From: Antedon mediterranea
Lineage: Eukaryota; Echinodermata; Crinoidea; Comatulida; Antedonidae
DNA length: 64,000 nucleotides
Direction: 5' to 3'
Assembly: GCF_964355755.1 (NCBI RefSeq)
Contig: NC_092673.1
Coordinates: forward strand, 24,681,001 to 24,745,000
Below, piece by piece: positions 44,001-59,000 of the stretch (positions are counted from its first letter, which is position 1; each line of letters starts with the position of its first letter). Under the pieces are notes generated by a model. It made no database searches and was not told where the DNA came from. It saw only the letters and a list, made by a program, of their open reading frames with translations. The translations under genes and the position numbers were made by a program.

Positions 44001-47000
44001 GGGAGTCACCAGACATGTTATTACATTAGGTTAACTACCTAACTACTGAAAAAAAGTCTTCCTGGTTTTTATGGAAGAATTTTTCCAAATTTTGTATTTG
44101 ACCATATTAAGGGAAATTCATGTTTTTTCGTCTTGATTTCTGTTACAAATATTTGATTTATGTACAATTAACCAAATATTATATTTAAAATTCATGCCTG
44201 TACCTGAGCTTTAAGTAAAGATACTGTAGTTAAAAAGCGCTTAAAAAAAGTAAAAACCATCTTTTTTATCTTGTGGAATAAACTTCATTCAAGGAAAAAA
44301 TATTTTCATAAATTTAGCTTTGAATAGATGATTTTACTTTTTGCGAAATACGCATGTTTTATATGTCAATCAGCCGCATTAGGTTTGTGTAGTTTCATCA
44401 ATGAACTGAATAGGAAAAGATATTATTGATTTCCTAGACATAATTGATTGAAAGTTAATGATCAAACCTAATTTTTAATTCTTTTGCATATTTCACTGTG
44501 AATAAATTTAGCTTGGGGTAGTATTATTTTAGCATTATTAATTAGTACTGATCTATAAAAGAGACTCAACATTATAGATCATGAAATAAATTCATTTTTT
44601 CACCTCCCTGTACTGTAGCTAATTTGTTCAAAATAACATTAAATAGTATAACGTAAATGTGCAACCAAATGGGTACCCAGTGTATATAGTAATTACATTG
44701 TAAAAGGTAGGAAGTTCATATCAGCATTTCATTACACACTTTTTAAGGTAACAAAACATAAACATACTGTAATAAATATAGGCCCTACTGTAAGCACAAA
44801 GGAGTTGTTTATTGTTTTTTAAAAACTAAACTATTTTAAATACCATCCACAAATATTCAAATGGAACCAATAGTATAACAATAGCAATTCTGACTGAGTA
44901 TTGGCTAAAAATAACTGTTAAGATCGTATCTGTGTATACTTTCAGGATTTATTGGTTAATTGAATTTTACTTAGAAAATGCTTAATGCCTTTGAAACTGA
45001 CGTCTATTTGTTATTATTTCAGTAACATTAACAAGTATGTGAGGATATTAGGATGTGATTCAATTGACAAAGGAAGTGTTTGTGTGATTGTTTGCAACTA
45101 AAAAAATTGCCTTTAATTCTCCAGTTACTGTAGCACCTGTAATGTACACATACTGTATTGTACTGTATGGCATTTTAATACTGTATGTCCAGTTTTAAGC
45201 AACATTCTGTAATACAGTGTCACATATATATCATACGTGGCACCTTTTAAATATACAGTGATCACATACTGTATGATATATGTGACACTGTTTTACAGGA
45301 CTAATAAAAATACTGAAAGACTCATTGTGAATGTGACTATATTGTTTGCCAGTCAAGCTTCAGAAAAACTAATACTTTCTTTTGACATTTTTCATTTCTC
45401 TCTATTATGATTTATGACATATAATGTTTTTGATAAGTCAATGAAGAATTGTCAGTATTGATTAGTTTCAAGAGTGACATGATTAGTTGACTGTTATAAG
45501 TTTATTTTATATTCCATAGGCTACTGAATTCTGTACATAGTATTGTGTTTTGTATTGTACTATATTACTATTAAAAATATTAATGCATGCAATGTGAAAT
45601 GTGTTTTTTTTAACATTATAATGTGAGCATTTGGAAACATAATGCTATAAACTGTATTTATTTTCAGTTATTCAATCTTACAAGTTACAGAACCTTTGCA
45701 TCAATTAGTGTACAGTACGTACTCAAATGGTTTTACAAATAACTATATTAAACTACAGTAGAAGGGCACTCACAGAGCGCAAACCTTAGCCTTCTGTAGG
45801 CATATGAACATTTAATCATGTTCTCATACAGCTACTGTACTGTATGAAACCATGAAACCATCTTTTAAAATCTTGTGAATATCGGGCAATAACTTTTTAT
45901 AAGAAACACACACAAACATGTGCGATTGACCACATAACCTATCACCTTTCTGACGGGGATAATTATGGAGGGGAAAAATAAAAGAATCTAAATTCTCTTC
46001 CCCTCAGAGAAGAAAATGCCTACCGGTATACGTTTGTTTTTCCAAGTGACACTCATAGACTACCAACCATTGTTGGTTTGTGCAGGGAAGAGTGATTCAC
46101 TCTTCTCTGTTTTGACTAAATTTTAATAGTCCTACTGTCCCCTGTATATAGTCAAAGTCATACTGTAAAAATTCAAGCGATTATGAAGTACCTGTATAAG
46201 GTAAAAACTTACCATTTCATTCTTGGTATCTCCAATCTTTAAAAAAAATAAATAATTATTTCATAGTATTACCAATCTTTGGGTCAAATCCTATTCCAGA
46301 AATTTGTCAAGATTTTTCTCATGACCGACAACACACTGCCATTTACCTACCTGTATTAACCTTCATTGCCTTATTTATCACATTGCTATTAATTATTCAT
46401 TAAACAGTATTTTGATGATATAATTTGCAGTATGTGTTGTTTTCTTGATTAATTAACCATGATTTTACAACCCATTTTTAGTGGCTTACAATACAAACTA
46501 ATTAACCTTGTGTTGAGTGTTTTGACCTTCTGTAATTGGAAAACATTACAAAGTAATCAAGGAAAAACAGAACAGTGTGCAATGAATTTGCAATGAATCA
46601 TACTATACTGTGAACTTATATATGATATTTTAAATTGATAAAACATTTGTTATCTGAGAATAAATTTCATTCAGTCCATTTGATAATGTCTAGCATAGCA
46701 TACTGTATCATGGCCATACAGTACCAACAATAGCCTCTGCTGTCTATCTTCATTTAGGACCCTTTATTCCATTGACCACACCCTTTATCCAGGGAGTGGG
46801 AATAACAACTCCCTGATTTGATTATGAGGTAGAGAAATGTCACCTTTTATATTTCACTCATAACCCAACAAAAGCAAGATAATTTGAAAGAAAGTTGAAT
46901 TTAACAATGTATGTAGTTAATTTGTATTCTTTAGAATGTCTTTAAACCATTTCACTATGTTATTTGGAAACGAAAATAATGATTTGTGAATTCGAGAGAA

Positions 47001-50000
47001 TATAAAGAAGAGGTTGTTGTACTTAAATGTAATGGTTATATTTAATATGCCTTTATTACAGTAAAGTAAGCCATACTTTGATATTTTGATAAGTACATTT
47101 GGCTCTTTGTCAATGTAATAAATAAAAATATGAAAGATTTAGATCTAGTGCATTTTGCATTGTTTTTAAATTTTAAGGCTTATATTTTCTGTCTCAATTT
47201 TCTTGTAAACAAGCCTTTGCAGGAGAATATCGGCATGAAAAAAAGCAAACTGCTTCTTAATACTGTAACTAGAAGGTTTTAATAAATAGGCAATTTATTC
47301 CAATGACTAAAAGGTACTGTATTGCTAATCGACACATTACAACAAAGTATTTTTATAAATGTTATGTTGTGTGTACAGTGTATACATTAATCTAGTCTAA
47401 CTACTGTGCACATTTCAGATTCTACAGACATTCATATTCCATAGTTAATGAAACCTCATGCTCATTTATTAATTTATTCTTGATAAGACCGATACATTAC
47501 GATTATAGGTATTCTATTCTCTAAAATAATACGGATAATGGTATGATTAGTTTATCCAAGTAAGTATTAAAAAAACATATTCAATAATTATTGTGTTTTT
47601 CCCTAACTGTTTGTAAAAATGTTCTACCAAATATATTAATTGCTCTTATTGTTCTTTTCAGCTCGGACAGCAGGTTGTTCTTCTTCGGGAAATAAATGAT
47701 CAAATTACTTGTCGTTTATGTGATGGATATCTTATTGATGCCACCACAATCACTGAGTGTTTACACACATGTAAGTGTTTATTCATTTATCACTGTATGT
47801 ACAGTACAATAGCCCTGTACTGTACTGTACAGTAGGTGATTATGCAGTAATGAAAACTCTTTGTTGTCTTTTGGCTTTTAATTTTTAGTAAACTAGCTTT
47901 TTTTTATTGACATACTGTACTCAATAAAATGTTGTTATCCCTGTGTACTTGAATTACACAATTTCGCAGCCTTTTGTGCTCAAAAGAAAAATCTGTTACG
48001 GTATATTATTTATACGTCCTCAGAACAAGCTCTATAAATGTACCCTTACAAGTCAAATTCACTTAGACATAATCCCATTGTCCAAACTTGACTTTACAGT
48101 CAATATCATGTAAAATGGATGTTGGTTTAGTACTATATACATACAGTATTGTGATATGTACTGCTGAGTAATAGTTGTATTATTCAATCCTCCATAAAAA
48201 TAATGATGAATTATGTCAATATACTCCTTCATAAGACATTTATTTTCATGTCAGAGAAAGGGATAAACTTGATTTGATCTTGCTTAGAAATCAATCTGCT
48301 CATTGAAGTTTACTTCTAGAACCACTTTATAAACTAACCCTGTATATGTTTGTAAGTTAACCTACAATGATGATATGTCTGTAAAACCTCTCAATAATGT
48401 GCCCGTATTTATCCAGTCAGTTTTTCGCAGAAAAGAAGGGTTATGTTAATCTGTTGACTACCAGTAAAATATTTAAAATAAGAAAAGAGAATTTATGGCC
48501 TGATAGTACTGTAGGATAGTTAAAAATAAAGAAAGACACTTTAAGCATAAATGTAATGCATACATGAAACTGGAGATATTTTAATTTTATTATAATGCCC
48601 ATTGATAATTCAAAAATATTTATTTATACAGTGCTATTAATAAAGTTAAAATTAAAAATAGATTTTTTTTTATTGTTAAAAGTGTGATTAAAATAATTCC
48701 GTTATTGTCCAGATATGTCCCATCATATAATTGACTGTAATTCCATTCAAACACGTATCTGGTTTCAATTTAGGAGTACATGTCTGATTGCAACTAATTT
48801 GAATAATATTAATAGCAGCTTAAGAAATAGCTTACATGATATCACAATATTTAAATAAACCTAGCATGTCTAGATAGATGATTGGAGTTACATAAATTAA
48901 ACAAATGGATATCATAGGTTTTATTACTGATTTAAGATGTATTTGTGTTCTCTTCCCATTATGTTATCGCAAATTGATGATTGCTCCGGGAAATGATAAT
49001 CGTTTGTTATTATCCTATGCACCTGTCAAAGAGACGCAACCCATGAACTAAAACTGGAAGGCAATAATGTTTATATTTTGGGCTTTACAAAAAATGAATA
49101 GAAAATAAGAATTAAACCTCCTCAGACCCTCATCTAGCGAAAAATTACTACCCCACCCCTGGATCCACCACTTTTACATACCAGTTGTCGGTTGTTAGTA
49201 AATTATCTTTTAGTTTTTACTAAATTAAGAATACTGGAAATTAATTTTACCCCCTTATCAGCCACTCCCAATGCCAATGTTCCAAATTCAAACCTTTTTA
49301 TCAATGCATGACTTCTGATGTCACTACAGTATGTTTAACGGCCTTTCGTGAAAATAAAATATTTGCCATAATTAATTAATAATAATTGTTGTTCTCTTTT
49401 GTTTTACTTTCAGTTTGCAAGAGCTGTCTTGTCAAGTACCTAGAAGAAAATGTAAAATGTCCAATATGTGATATAGTTATACATCAAAGTCATCCATTGA
49501 ATTACATTGGGTAAATTCTTTTTCTATATATTAATATTTATCTTAATAAATTGTAGCAGTGTCATAACGACTATATGAGCGCTCACTTGCTAAACCCAGG
49601 GGCTCAGGAGGCGTTTGAATTTACCGCCAGTGCCCACTGCATTTTGGGTACTGCTAACAATTTCCGTTGACAACCACCCACTGATTTAAACGGTTATTTA
49701 AAAGCTAAAATCGAGCAGAACTGCAGTCAATATATAATTATATTTTAAATCTATTTTGAAATTAATGGTTTATTTGGCGCTATGCTGTAAGAAACAGACC
49801 CTATGAAATAAAAAAATAAACATCAATGAGTTTGTATGTATGCAAAATATTATAAATGCTGTACTGTATCCAATTGTTCTGGACTCCTGTACAGTATAGG
49901 ATTTGTAATAAAACATCTCAACATTGCTTCTGGCATTCTTGTTCTTTTCATTGTTTGAAATCTCTGTATAAATGTCTGTCTGTTTTTGAATATTCACTCT

Positions 50001-53000
50001 GTATGAGAAAATGTGCCTTGCTAACTTGTAATGTGATCACATAGATTATTGATTCCAGTGAAATGTGTATTTATCATAACAAAATAGCATTACTACAAAA
50101 CCTATAGTACAGTAGCAGACTTATACACGGAGGTATTTTCTCCCAGCATCATATTCTTGTTGAACTTCTGAGCACCACTTAAGTCCTTTTTACCCCTAGG
50201 CTAAGGATTTTGAATGTACTGTGTACACTTCTTTTCCTCTAGTTTCAGCAATAATATTTATGCAAGCAAACTTTATTCTAGCCTAAAGGACAATGAGCAT
50301 TTCTGCATGTGCTCATATTACCAAATGAGCAAAAGGTGTTACCATTTTCGATGGCAATTAAATTCCATATTTTATTTATTGTCAAAATTGTTAGCTTTTG
50401 GTTACTTTATAGTACAGCAGTACAAAAAATAAATAAAAGAAATTATTTCTCCATGGTACACTCTCTCATGATTACCTTCTGATATTTATGGTTGTTATTC
50501 TGGCTTTTAATTTTATAAACATATAAAACTATTTGAATGCTGAATATGAAAGTAATAACTGTACAGTATAACTTGAAGATTAGCAATATTTATCTAAATT
50601 GAAAAGCACAAACATCATTTCAATACTTGGAAAGCGAAACTGAAGCTCGTTCATGCGTACCTTTGAACTGTCTGTTAAATCGGGGAATTTTGCTTTTCAA
50701 ATAGGATTTCTGTATTTAAAAATTACAACAAATAAATTAAAGACACTAATGCTGTATCATTACACATTTTAGTGTTGATAAATTGATGTTACTTTTGTTT
50801 TTTTGTACGCCAACTCTGTAAATATGTGGTTAATTTGTATTCAAGCTATAATTCCCTATGGAGAAGCTACTGTAACAGATTTTAACATTTCATTTTTCAT
50901 TCGAGATTTCAAAATACTATTAAACTATTGTAGTTTAAAGTTTTTTTTTATTACAACCCTATTGTTTTATACTTTGCATTTTGATAATATAGTTTTATGA
51001 GCGCTTGTGCCTATTTCTACAAGAAGCATAATCTTATAAAAGCAGATTTTCTGAAATATGTATTCTTAATTTAATTGTTTCTCAAAACCTTTTCAAAATT
51101 TTAGATGATATTATCATTAATTTATAATTATTGTGTCCCGTGATTTTTTTTTTGTACTGTGCATAAGTTAGAGACTCCTTATATGACAGATAGCCAAACT
51201 AACTTCCTAAATCTTAACCTAACCATGTAAATAATCTCTCTCTCACTCTAAAGTAAAATGAAGTTGCTCATGGGATTTGAACCCCGTGCATCGACATGCA
51301 AAGTCCATAATCTAAACCATTTGACTACACAGACAGCTTGATGGAAAGCATTGGCATTAGTGAATGTAAATGCAATCCATGAGTTCAACTGTAGATTTTT
51401 AAGATAATGTTTCAGTTTAGTATGTAGTGTGGTGAGTTCTTGCAGCAAGCAAGAAGAATTTCAACTGTCACATGTTTGGCCTTTGACAATAAAGTTTTCT
51501 TGTATCTTGTAGTTTAGTTCAATTCTTTAGTCACCTTATAGATTTGACTAATGAATATTCATGTTTATTTTGTGACGTTTCATGAGAGGTCCCCAACTAT
51601 GTACGAAAAGAAATGTCGCGTCCAGCTCCTCCCAATAATTGACAGGGTATTGTCATTATCAATTGTACACTCATATAGTATTAATTACCATAATTTTTTA
51701 AAAATTATTTTTAAAACATTTTTTCTTAGATTTGATCGAACAATGCAAGATATAGTTTATAAATTAGTACCAGGTCTTCAAAAAAGTAAGTTTTTATTAT
51801 TAATTGTTTATTTATATACATTTAGAATTAGAATATAACTATCCTTTAAATAATATATTTAGATATGGTTATCCATTGGTTTAGTACCAACCAATATGAT
51901 ATATAAAATGATTTCATAATGGAAAAAATTAGTTTTATAAAAACAAAGGGTAAACTAATTACTTTTTCTGGCACACAAAAGTATAAAATATATAATTCCA
52001 TGCCATCATGTTAGGATTCAATTTTTCAATATAATGTCTGACTTTACAGTAGATGTGTTTATATAATGATCATACTGTACAATACAACTCCAACCAACGA
52101 TCTCCCTCCCCACCCACAGTACAGTGCAGGTAGGTCATAAAAGTACATGCCGTTGTATGGCTCAATAATATAATATTAAGGGTGTGGATGTGAAGTTATT
52201 ATCAGTAATATCCCTTTTCATTCACATACTACTGTGTCAATGTAACTACATTTTACTATGCTATGAATAGAAGAGGAAAACAGACGGTATCCAATCTTAC
52301 TTTGTGATTACCATCATATTATTTAAATAATTTTCTACTTAGGTATATACCACTTAATAAATAATATATTCAGAGTGTCTCTCTTCTCCACGCTTTTCAT
52401 CCTTAAATACATTAAAACTATATTTATCATATTTGATAGAAACTTAATATTATTTATAAATGGAATAATAATTAATATATTTTTTTTACATTTTGATTTT
52501 TCAAAATTTAAAAATTTCATTTATCTTGATATCATTTTTGAATTATGAATTTACTGTAAATGTAAAGCACAATGTTTATTTTAATCGTTAAATAATTTCT
52601 GTGAAAAATTGAGGTGTCTAAAAATGAGCACAGTACAGGCTGACAGTACTGTGTCTGTAGATAGCATACACCATCATAAATTTGATCGAATGTCAGCCTA
52701 AATATCTTTATATAAAGAGATTTCTGTGCATCTTTGAGGTTAATTGTTTGCCTAAAGACCAGTAACGATAAGGCGAAAAACCATGTAGCTTGTCTTACGT
52801 AGAATCTGTATCTATCCTGAGTGAAAATAGCCTGCTCTGCTTTGTGTGTATAAATGGTCATAAGAAATAACATAGATTTTTATTACCATTACCGCTCCTC
52901 TCTGTAAATTGGCTACAGTACTGTATATATTACCTAAAATAATAATTGTTTAACAAAAAATGTTTTGTTTGGAAAAACTACAAATTTTAATTCTATTTTA

Positions 53001-56000
53001 AAATAAACTCTTATTAAATTAAGTTTTATGCAGCAGAAACAGGCGCAAACACAACAACCATGGATTAAGAATGAGAGACATTAGTGTAATGTCATTTTGA
53101 AGTCCATTTACCATACTGTATGTACACGCAAGTCAAATTTTTGTGAGCACAAATTTAGCAGAAATGCAGTCAACCAAAATAAACGGTACATTCAGTGCTA
53201 TGCATCAGAAACAGGCCCTTAGTTAGAATGCTGGTTATAATTATCGCTGTCCACTTTTTTATCTAGTTTACAATGCAAAATAGCTGAGAGCCAAACCAAC
53301 ATTGGATAATAACACTATATAATGCCATTTTGAAGTCCATTTACCATGATCCATAAGTCAAGTTTAATTTGTCATGTTGAAAGCAGTCATAACTTATACC
53401 AGATGGTAGTAGAGAAATCAATCAAGCATTACTCATTAATCAAAGTAGCTTGTATTGTATAGCTACAGTAACACATTAACTTTATTTCTACTTTAGGCTA
53501 ATCTTCTTTGTTTGCTTCTAGCCAGACATGCAACGGATTTCTTTCATTTCCTTTCTGTTGCTACACTGCCAGCCGAGTTGTGCCAGCTATGATAACCATG
53601 AAATGAAAGTTGTAATGGGATTATAAATAAAAAGGTTCTAGGATAATCCCAGTTTACCGTAGTATGGCCATGTCCAAGTCGGTACGTCCAAAACCCATAT
53701 TGCCGACTGTATTTAAACTTAGAAAATTTGTTTTATGATTTATAAAGTCTATTTCCTAAAAGATATCTTGGTGTTTTGTAATGCCTTTTTCATTCGAAGC
53801 CTACACCAAACTCATGTTATTGAAGGAAACATTTCATTGATGGGTCGTATATTAATTATTAATGGTGTAAACAAAAGCTCTTGTGGCTAGGGTGGTTAAT
53901 AGTAGCAACAAAAATAAAAAATAAATAAACAATACAAATTTACAACTGTTTTTACTGTCAAACAATCCAAAGTTCTCCTACTGTACTGCAGTGTAAATCT
54001 TCAAAATCCACTTTAAATCTATTGTAATCCTATACTATGAATAAAGGAGGAGTGTAGGACAAAGGTGTAGCATTTTACTGCTATTGTTCATTGTCAAAGT
54101 ACAGGGCTGGCATTAACCATTAACCTGTTTTGCTTAAGCCGACCTCTACTGTTACAGAACTTGTAGTAGTCTCCTCTTTCTTAGTAGCCAGATGCAGTGC
54201 TACTGAAAGATAGTGCTAGCTCGAACCAAATTAAGTCTACTGTATGAAAGCATACACCGCCAACAAAATGACGGATCTTATACCACTTTCACATACCACT
54301 TAGCAAATCGCAAGAGTTTACGCACACCAGGGTGTATCATCATCAAAAACAAACCTGTATTGACGCCCCTGTACTGTATGTAAACCTCAGAGTGAAAAAA
54401 AAATTCACTGTTTTTCAGGTTAGCAGCAGCGACTGTTAAAAAGTCATTTTGATTTAATAGTGAATACTGATAAGTTATACTGTAGCTCCCCATACATGTG
54501 TAACAATTAACAATATTGAATACTGTACATAACAAGCTTTTCACACATGATCGTACATTGTGAATTGATGCGTTTAATTGCCATTAACCAATCGCAATAC
54601 TGAATAAAGGCTACGAAATAATCATACAATAATATTCACTTTGACCAATTACAATAGTTAATTTTATTTTATTTCAGTCCTTCATTAATAAACGACATTC
54701 GCCACTCAAAGAATTAGAAACATGTTTTCTTACTCTAAATGATCAAGTCATTAATTTAGCGCTTCAGTTAAATTTACAAACTAAACTATATATTTTAAAT
54801 GCGTATATGGATATATAATAATATGGCGGATATAAAATTATTTAAGCATTGCGGTACTCTAATCTTAGTATTCCTCGTTTGGAGAGACTAATTGTTGGTT
54901 TATCTGGTATCTTGGGCATAAAGTTTGGCAAAAAATATAACATACTACTATTTTAATAATTTAAATATGCGTAAAGCAAAGAGAACATTAAAGAAAATAT
55001 GAAGAGCTGTTATTAACTTTGTCCCAGTAACATAGGTCAACTGGTCCCCAAGCAATTAGCCTGTTTTGTTGATTGCTGTTTAATGTTTTCAACATTCATC
55101 AACAGGAGAATTAGGAAGGCTCAATTGTTGCTATTATTACTAAGCAGGTGGTAGATTGTAAACATTGTTGTTTAATACGTGCACTAGGCACATGGTATAA
55201 TATTTATTTGTTATCAATGCACTGTACTTTTGATCCATTTTCTGTGCTTTCTTTACTACAGCACAAACCTGTTTCTTGTTCACAATTTTTTGGAGACACT
55301 TTATAGTAAGCCTACAGTACTTCTGTTTTTGAAATACAAAAACAGAAAGTAGAGGGTTCCTGTAACTTAACTAAAACACTACTACTACATTACTTCAGAA
55401 AGGTTTATTTCATGTTAATTTTTTTTAAACATTTTTTTAAAAACCATATTTAATGAGGATGATCCATCCAGCTATTGCTGATCGTTAGGGACCCTCAGAG
55501 GTTCACAAGACAAACATAAGATGCTCTACATAAACAAAGTCTTTTTACAAGTCTTTGGGAGTGGATAATTTGGTCCTTAGAAAAAATCCTGACATGTGAC
55601 AGGACTTGAACCCAGGACCCTTGGAGTGGTAGCCAATAAGCATCATAACCACCAAGCCACAACTCCACTCCAAATTAGAATTTAGAATTCACATGCATAG
55701 ATAAATAACATAAACTATGTGTAAACAAACAAAATAAATAAAATGTTACTACTGTATATTCAGTGAATACAAAACAACCAACAGTTGTTCATTTGTTTCA
55801 AATGTAAATTTAAACTATTTTGATGAATGGTCAGCATAATCTCTCTCTCTCTCAAAAAGTTTCCGTTTTTATGTATTGTTATGCATTCCACGTTCTATAT
55901 TCAGTAAGTGGCAAAAAATATTTACAAAAATCTATTTAAAAATATTATTACAAAACAAACAAATTGTATAATTTTTCTGATGAGGGATGACTGGAAGTTG

Positions 56001-59000
56001 ATAACACTCTGTACAAGGTTAAACTGTAAAAGTCAAGGCAAATTATGATAATTATGGAACAAAATGTCAACTCCTACATTTATTTTAAAAAGACAATTTT
56101 TTCTGTTTGAACTGTTTATTCAAATGAAAATAAAATACCATAGCAAGATTTAAAAAGTGAAATTGTCCTTTTCATGAGATGTTTTATTTTTGTCTTGTGT
56201 GTGTTCGTCCCACTTTTATTATGATACTCTGTAAATACATATATTTTTTCAAACATATTTTGTTTTTTTTCATGAGATGTTATTGTTAATAAGAAGAGAT
56301 AAATAAAATATTGAGTTTAGATACAGTATGGATTTAATTACATGAGATGAGCTATCTATACACAATTTCTACGAGAGAGTTCAAATAAAAGAGTGCATAG
56401 TGAGCAGCTGTAGGTTTTGACATTAACCATACACAGGAAATAAAGTACATTATGGTACAATAGGAAGAGAAAAAAAAATATGTGAAAAGAACAAAATATT
56501 ATTTTTACACGATTTTGTCTTAGTCTTTGCAGTTTAAATTTTAGTTTGTTCTGCGTACGCAAGGTAAACATTGCACTCGATATATTACCCTCATTTTAAT
56601 TGGTTGGGTGGGTATCTAGTAATGTAGTATGGGTGAATTCTGAAACCTTTCGGAAGTTACATTGTACTGTATGTAATCATGGAGGTATAAAAAAGCCTCC
56701 ATGATGTAATGAATGGTACTATTATGTAATGTGTAACCTCTGGAGCCTTGCAGAGTTATATCAGGTGTGTGTACCCATCAGAGTTATATTTTATATCTCT
56801 ATCGAATCGAAGGTGCATCAAAGTTATATTGGAGCATGGAGAGGTATCTAATTTTATACTGCTATGATTGGAGGAGCTACCAAGTTTCCTGATCACACAA
56901 GCATTAGTTAAAGTACTACATTGGTTGTAAATCTGATATGATTCTGATCAGCTTAACCCTGTTATATTATACAAATAATGAATGTTTATGAGTGCAATGG
57001 TACAAATAATGGCACGAGGTGAATGATGAAAGGTTATATCAACGAGGCAAAGCCGAGTTGATATAACCTTTCATCATTCACCAAGTGCCATTATTTGTAC
57101 CATTACACGAATACAAAACATTCATTATTTGTTTTATATAACATCTAGACGTTTTTTTTTCGTACACAAAAATGTTTCAAAAAGTACTATTTAACGATCG
57201 TTGAATAGTGCGTACTATTGCACGCCATGTGACCCACATTCGTCCAATCAAATGACAGGAATTTATATAGGTGTTATATAAAAACACTTAAATCCAGTGT
57301 GTGTGAGCATAGTATGTACTGTATGTGGTATATACAGCTTTAGTACAATAATTGTGAACCTGACATTTTATACCTCCATGGTAATGGTATACTGTACTAT
57401 ACTAGTTTCTTGTATATTAATAATAATTATTAATAAAAAAACCTACAATTCAAAATTTTAGATTAATGATCTACTGATTTTAAGATTTGTTCATTGTTTC
57501 TTTCTTCAATAATTAACAGTTAAAGCTCACTGCGCTACTGACAAAGAACATTAAAAAAGTTACAAATCTTAAAGACTACAAACATCACAAATATGCTTCA
57601 AGTTTTCAGGATAAGACATGGTGAATAAATGAGTTTTTAAGCTAGACTTGAATGTATATAATGTACTAGAGTTAAAGTAATATTGATTTATTTTTTTCTT
57701 TAAGGAGAAGAAGAGCAAGAAAAAGAATTTTTTGATAATTATGGCAAAAATGAAGAAGAAGAAAAATCAGGTTTGTTAATAATATTTTTATCATTGAAAT
57801 GTCACTTAAAGGATGATAAGTTGTCAATATTGACTTTGTTCTCAGACAGAAAATTAATGAATTAATCTAAATGTTTATTCGTTTATCAGTTTATTGCAAA
57901 TCTAGTATTAATTTATTATCTTTATTAATTATACTTTTAATCAATCAATCCAGTAGGTATCTATGTACCTGTATTGGAAATGCTTAATTGTTCAATATAA
58001 ATTTATTCAACATCTACATTTCTGCCACCTAATATTATACCTAGCTTAAACTCTGTCTACATTATCAAACTAGTTTGACAAAAAATGTGTAATGTGTCCA
58101 AATATAGTAGTGATATCCCCAAATATGTTAGTGATATGCCCAAATATGGTAGTAGTGATATGACATCATCATGTCCATGGGCACGTCCCATTTAAAGTTT
58201 GTTCGTGTAGACAGAGCTTTAATTTTCTATTAACACCCACCCTGAAGCGTGGTTCCCACTAGCGACGCAACGCAAGGACATAACGCAACGCAAGTGAATT
58301 GACGTCCTTGCGTTACGTTCTAGTGGGAACCAAGCTTAAACAAGCCTCTTAACAACCATCTAAAGGGCATAGCATGGTATATACAACCTACTCTACTGTA
58401 AAGGGGGTGACTACTGTAGACTAAATAATTTCTCCATGACTAGAGCAATCTATTTTTTAAAGCGCCGATTGTCATTTTTGTTGATGACATGTTGTTTTCT
58501 GGGAATAAAAGTTAAGAGTACAATGATCATGACCCATCCTTCAGTTTTTGGTACCTACCCTAAGTAAATCTTCCCCCTTGTGTATATGTCCATAAAATAA
58601 TAACATAATAATACTAATACTATACTATAGTATGAAGAGTTATACAGTATATTAATAAATCATGTTCATGATTGATTAGAACAAACTAATTGAGTAAGTA
58701 AGATACTGTACGCATGTATAATCATTAAACATTGTCATGTACATAATAATAATAATAATAATTTATCATGTTATTGCCATCAATTAATATTAATACAGTA
58801 ATAATATTAAAGTACTAGGCATATATGAGGAAATCGGAAATAAAAGAAATATAATAATGATCGTAATCATGTACTGTTATTTTCACTTTAAAGCAAGATC
58901 AGAAAAAAAAGATCCAACAAAATGGTACACCAGGTTTTGATGCGTTAATATTTCCTCACTGGTGATTCAACGAGGAAACAATGCACATTCAATTGTTTCT

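Noticed and set aside
57370-57395. TATACCTCCATGG considered as another micro-palindromic insertion
   Set aside because: Only a right-arm-like sequence; no left arm or flanking duplication.
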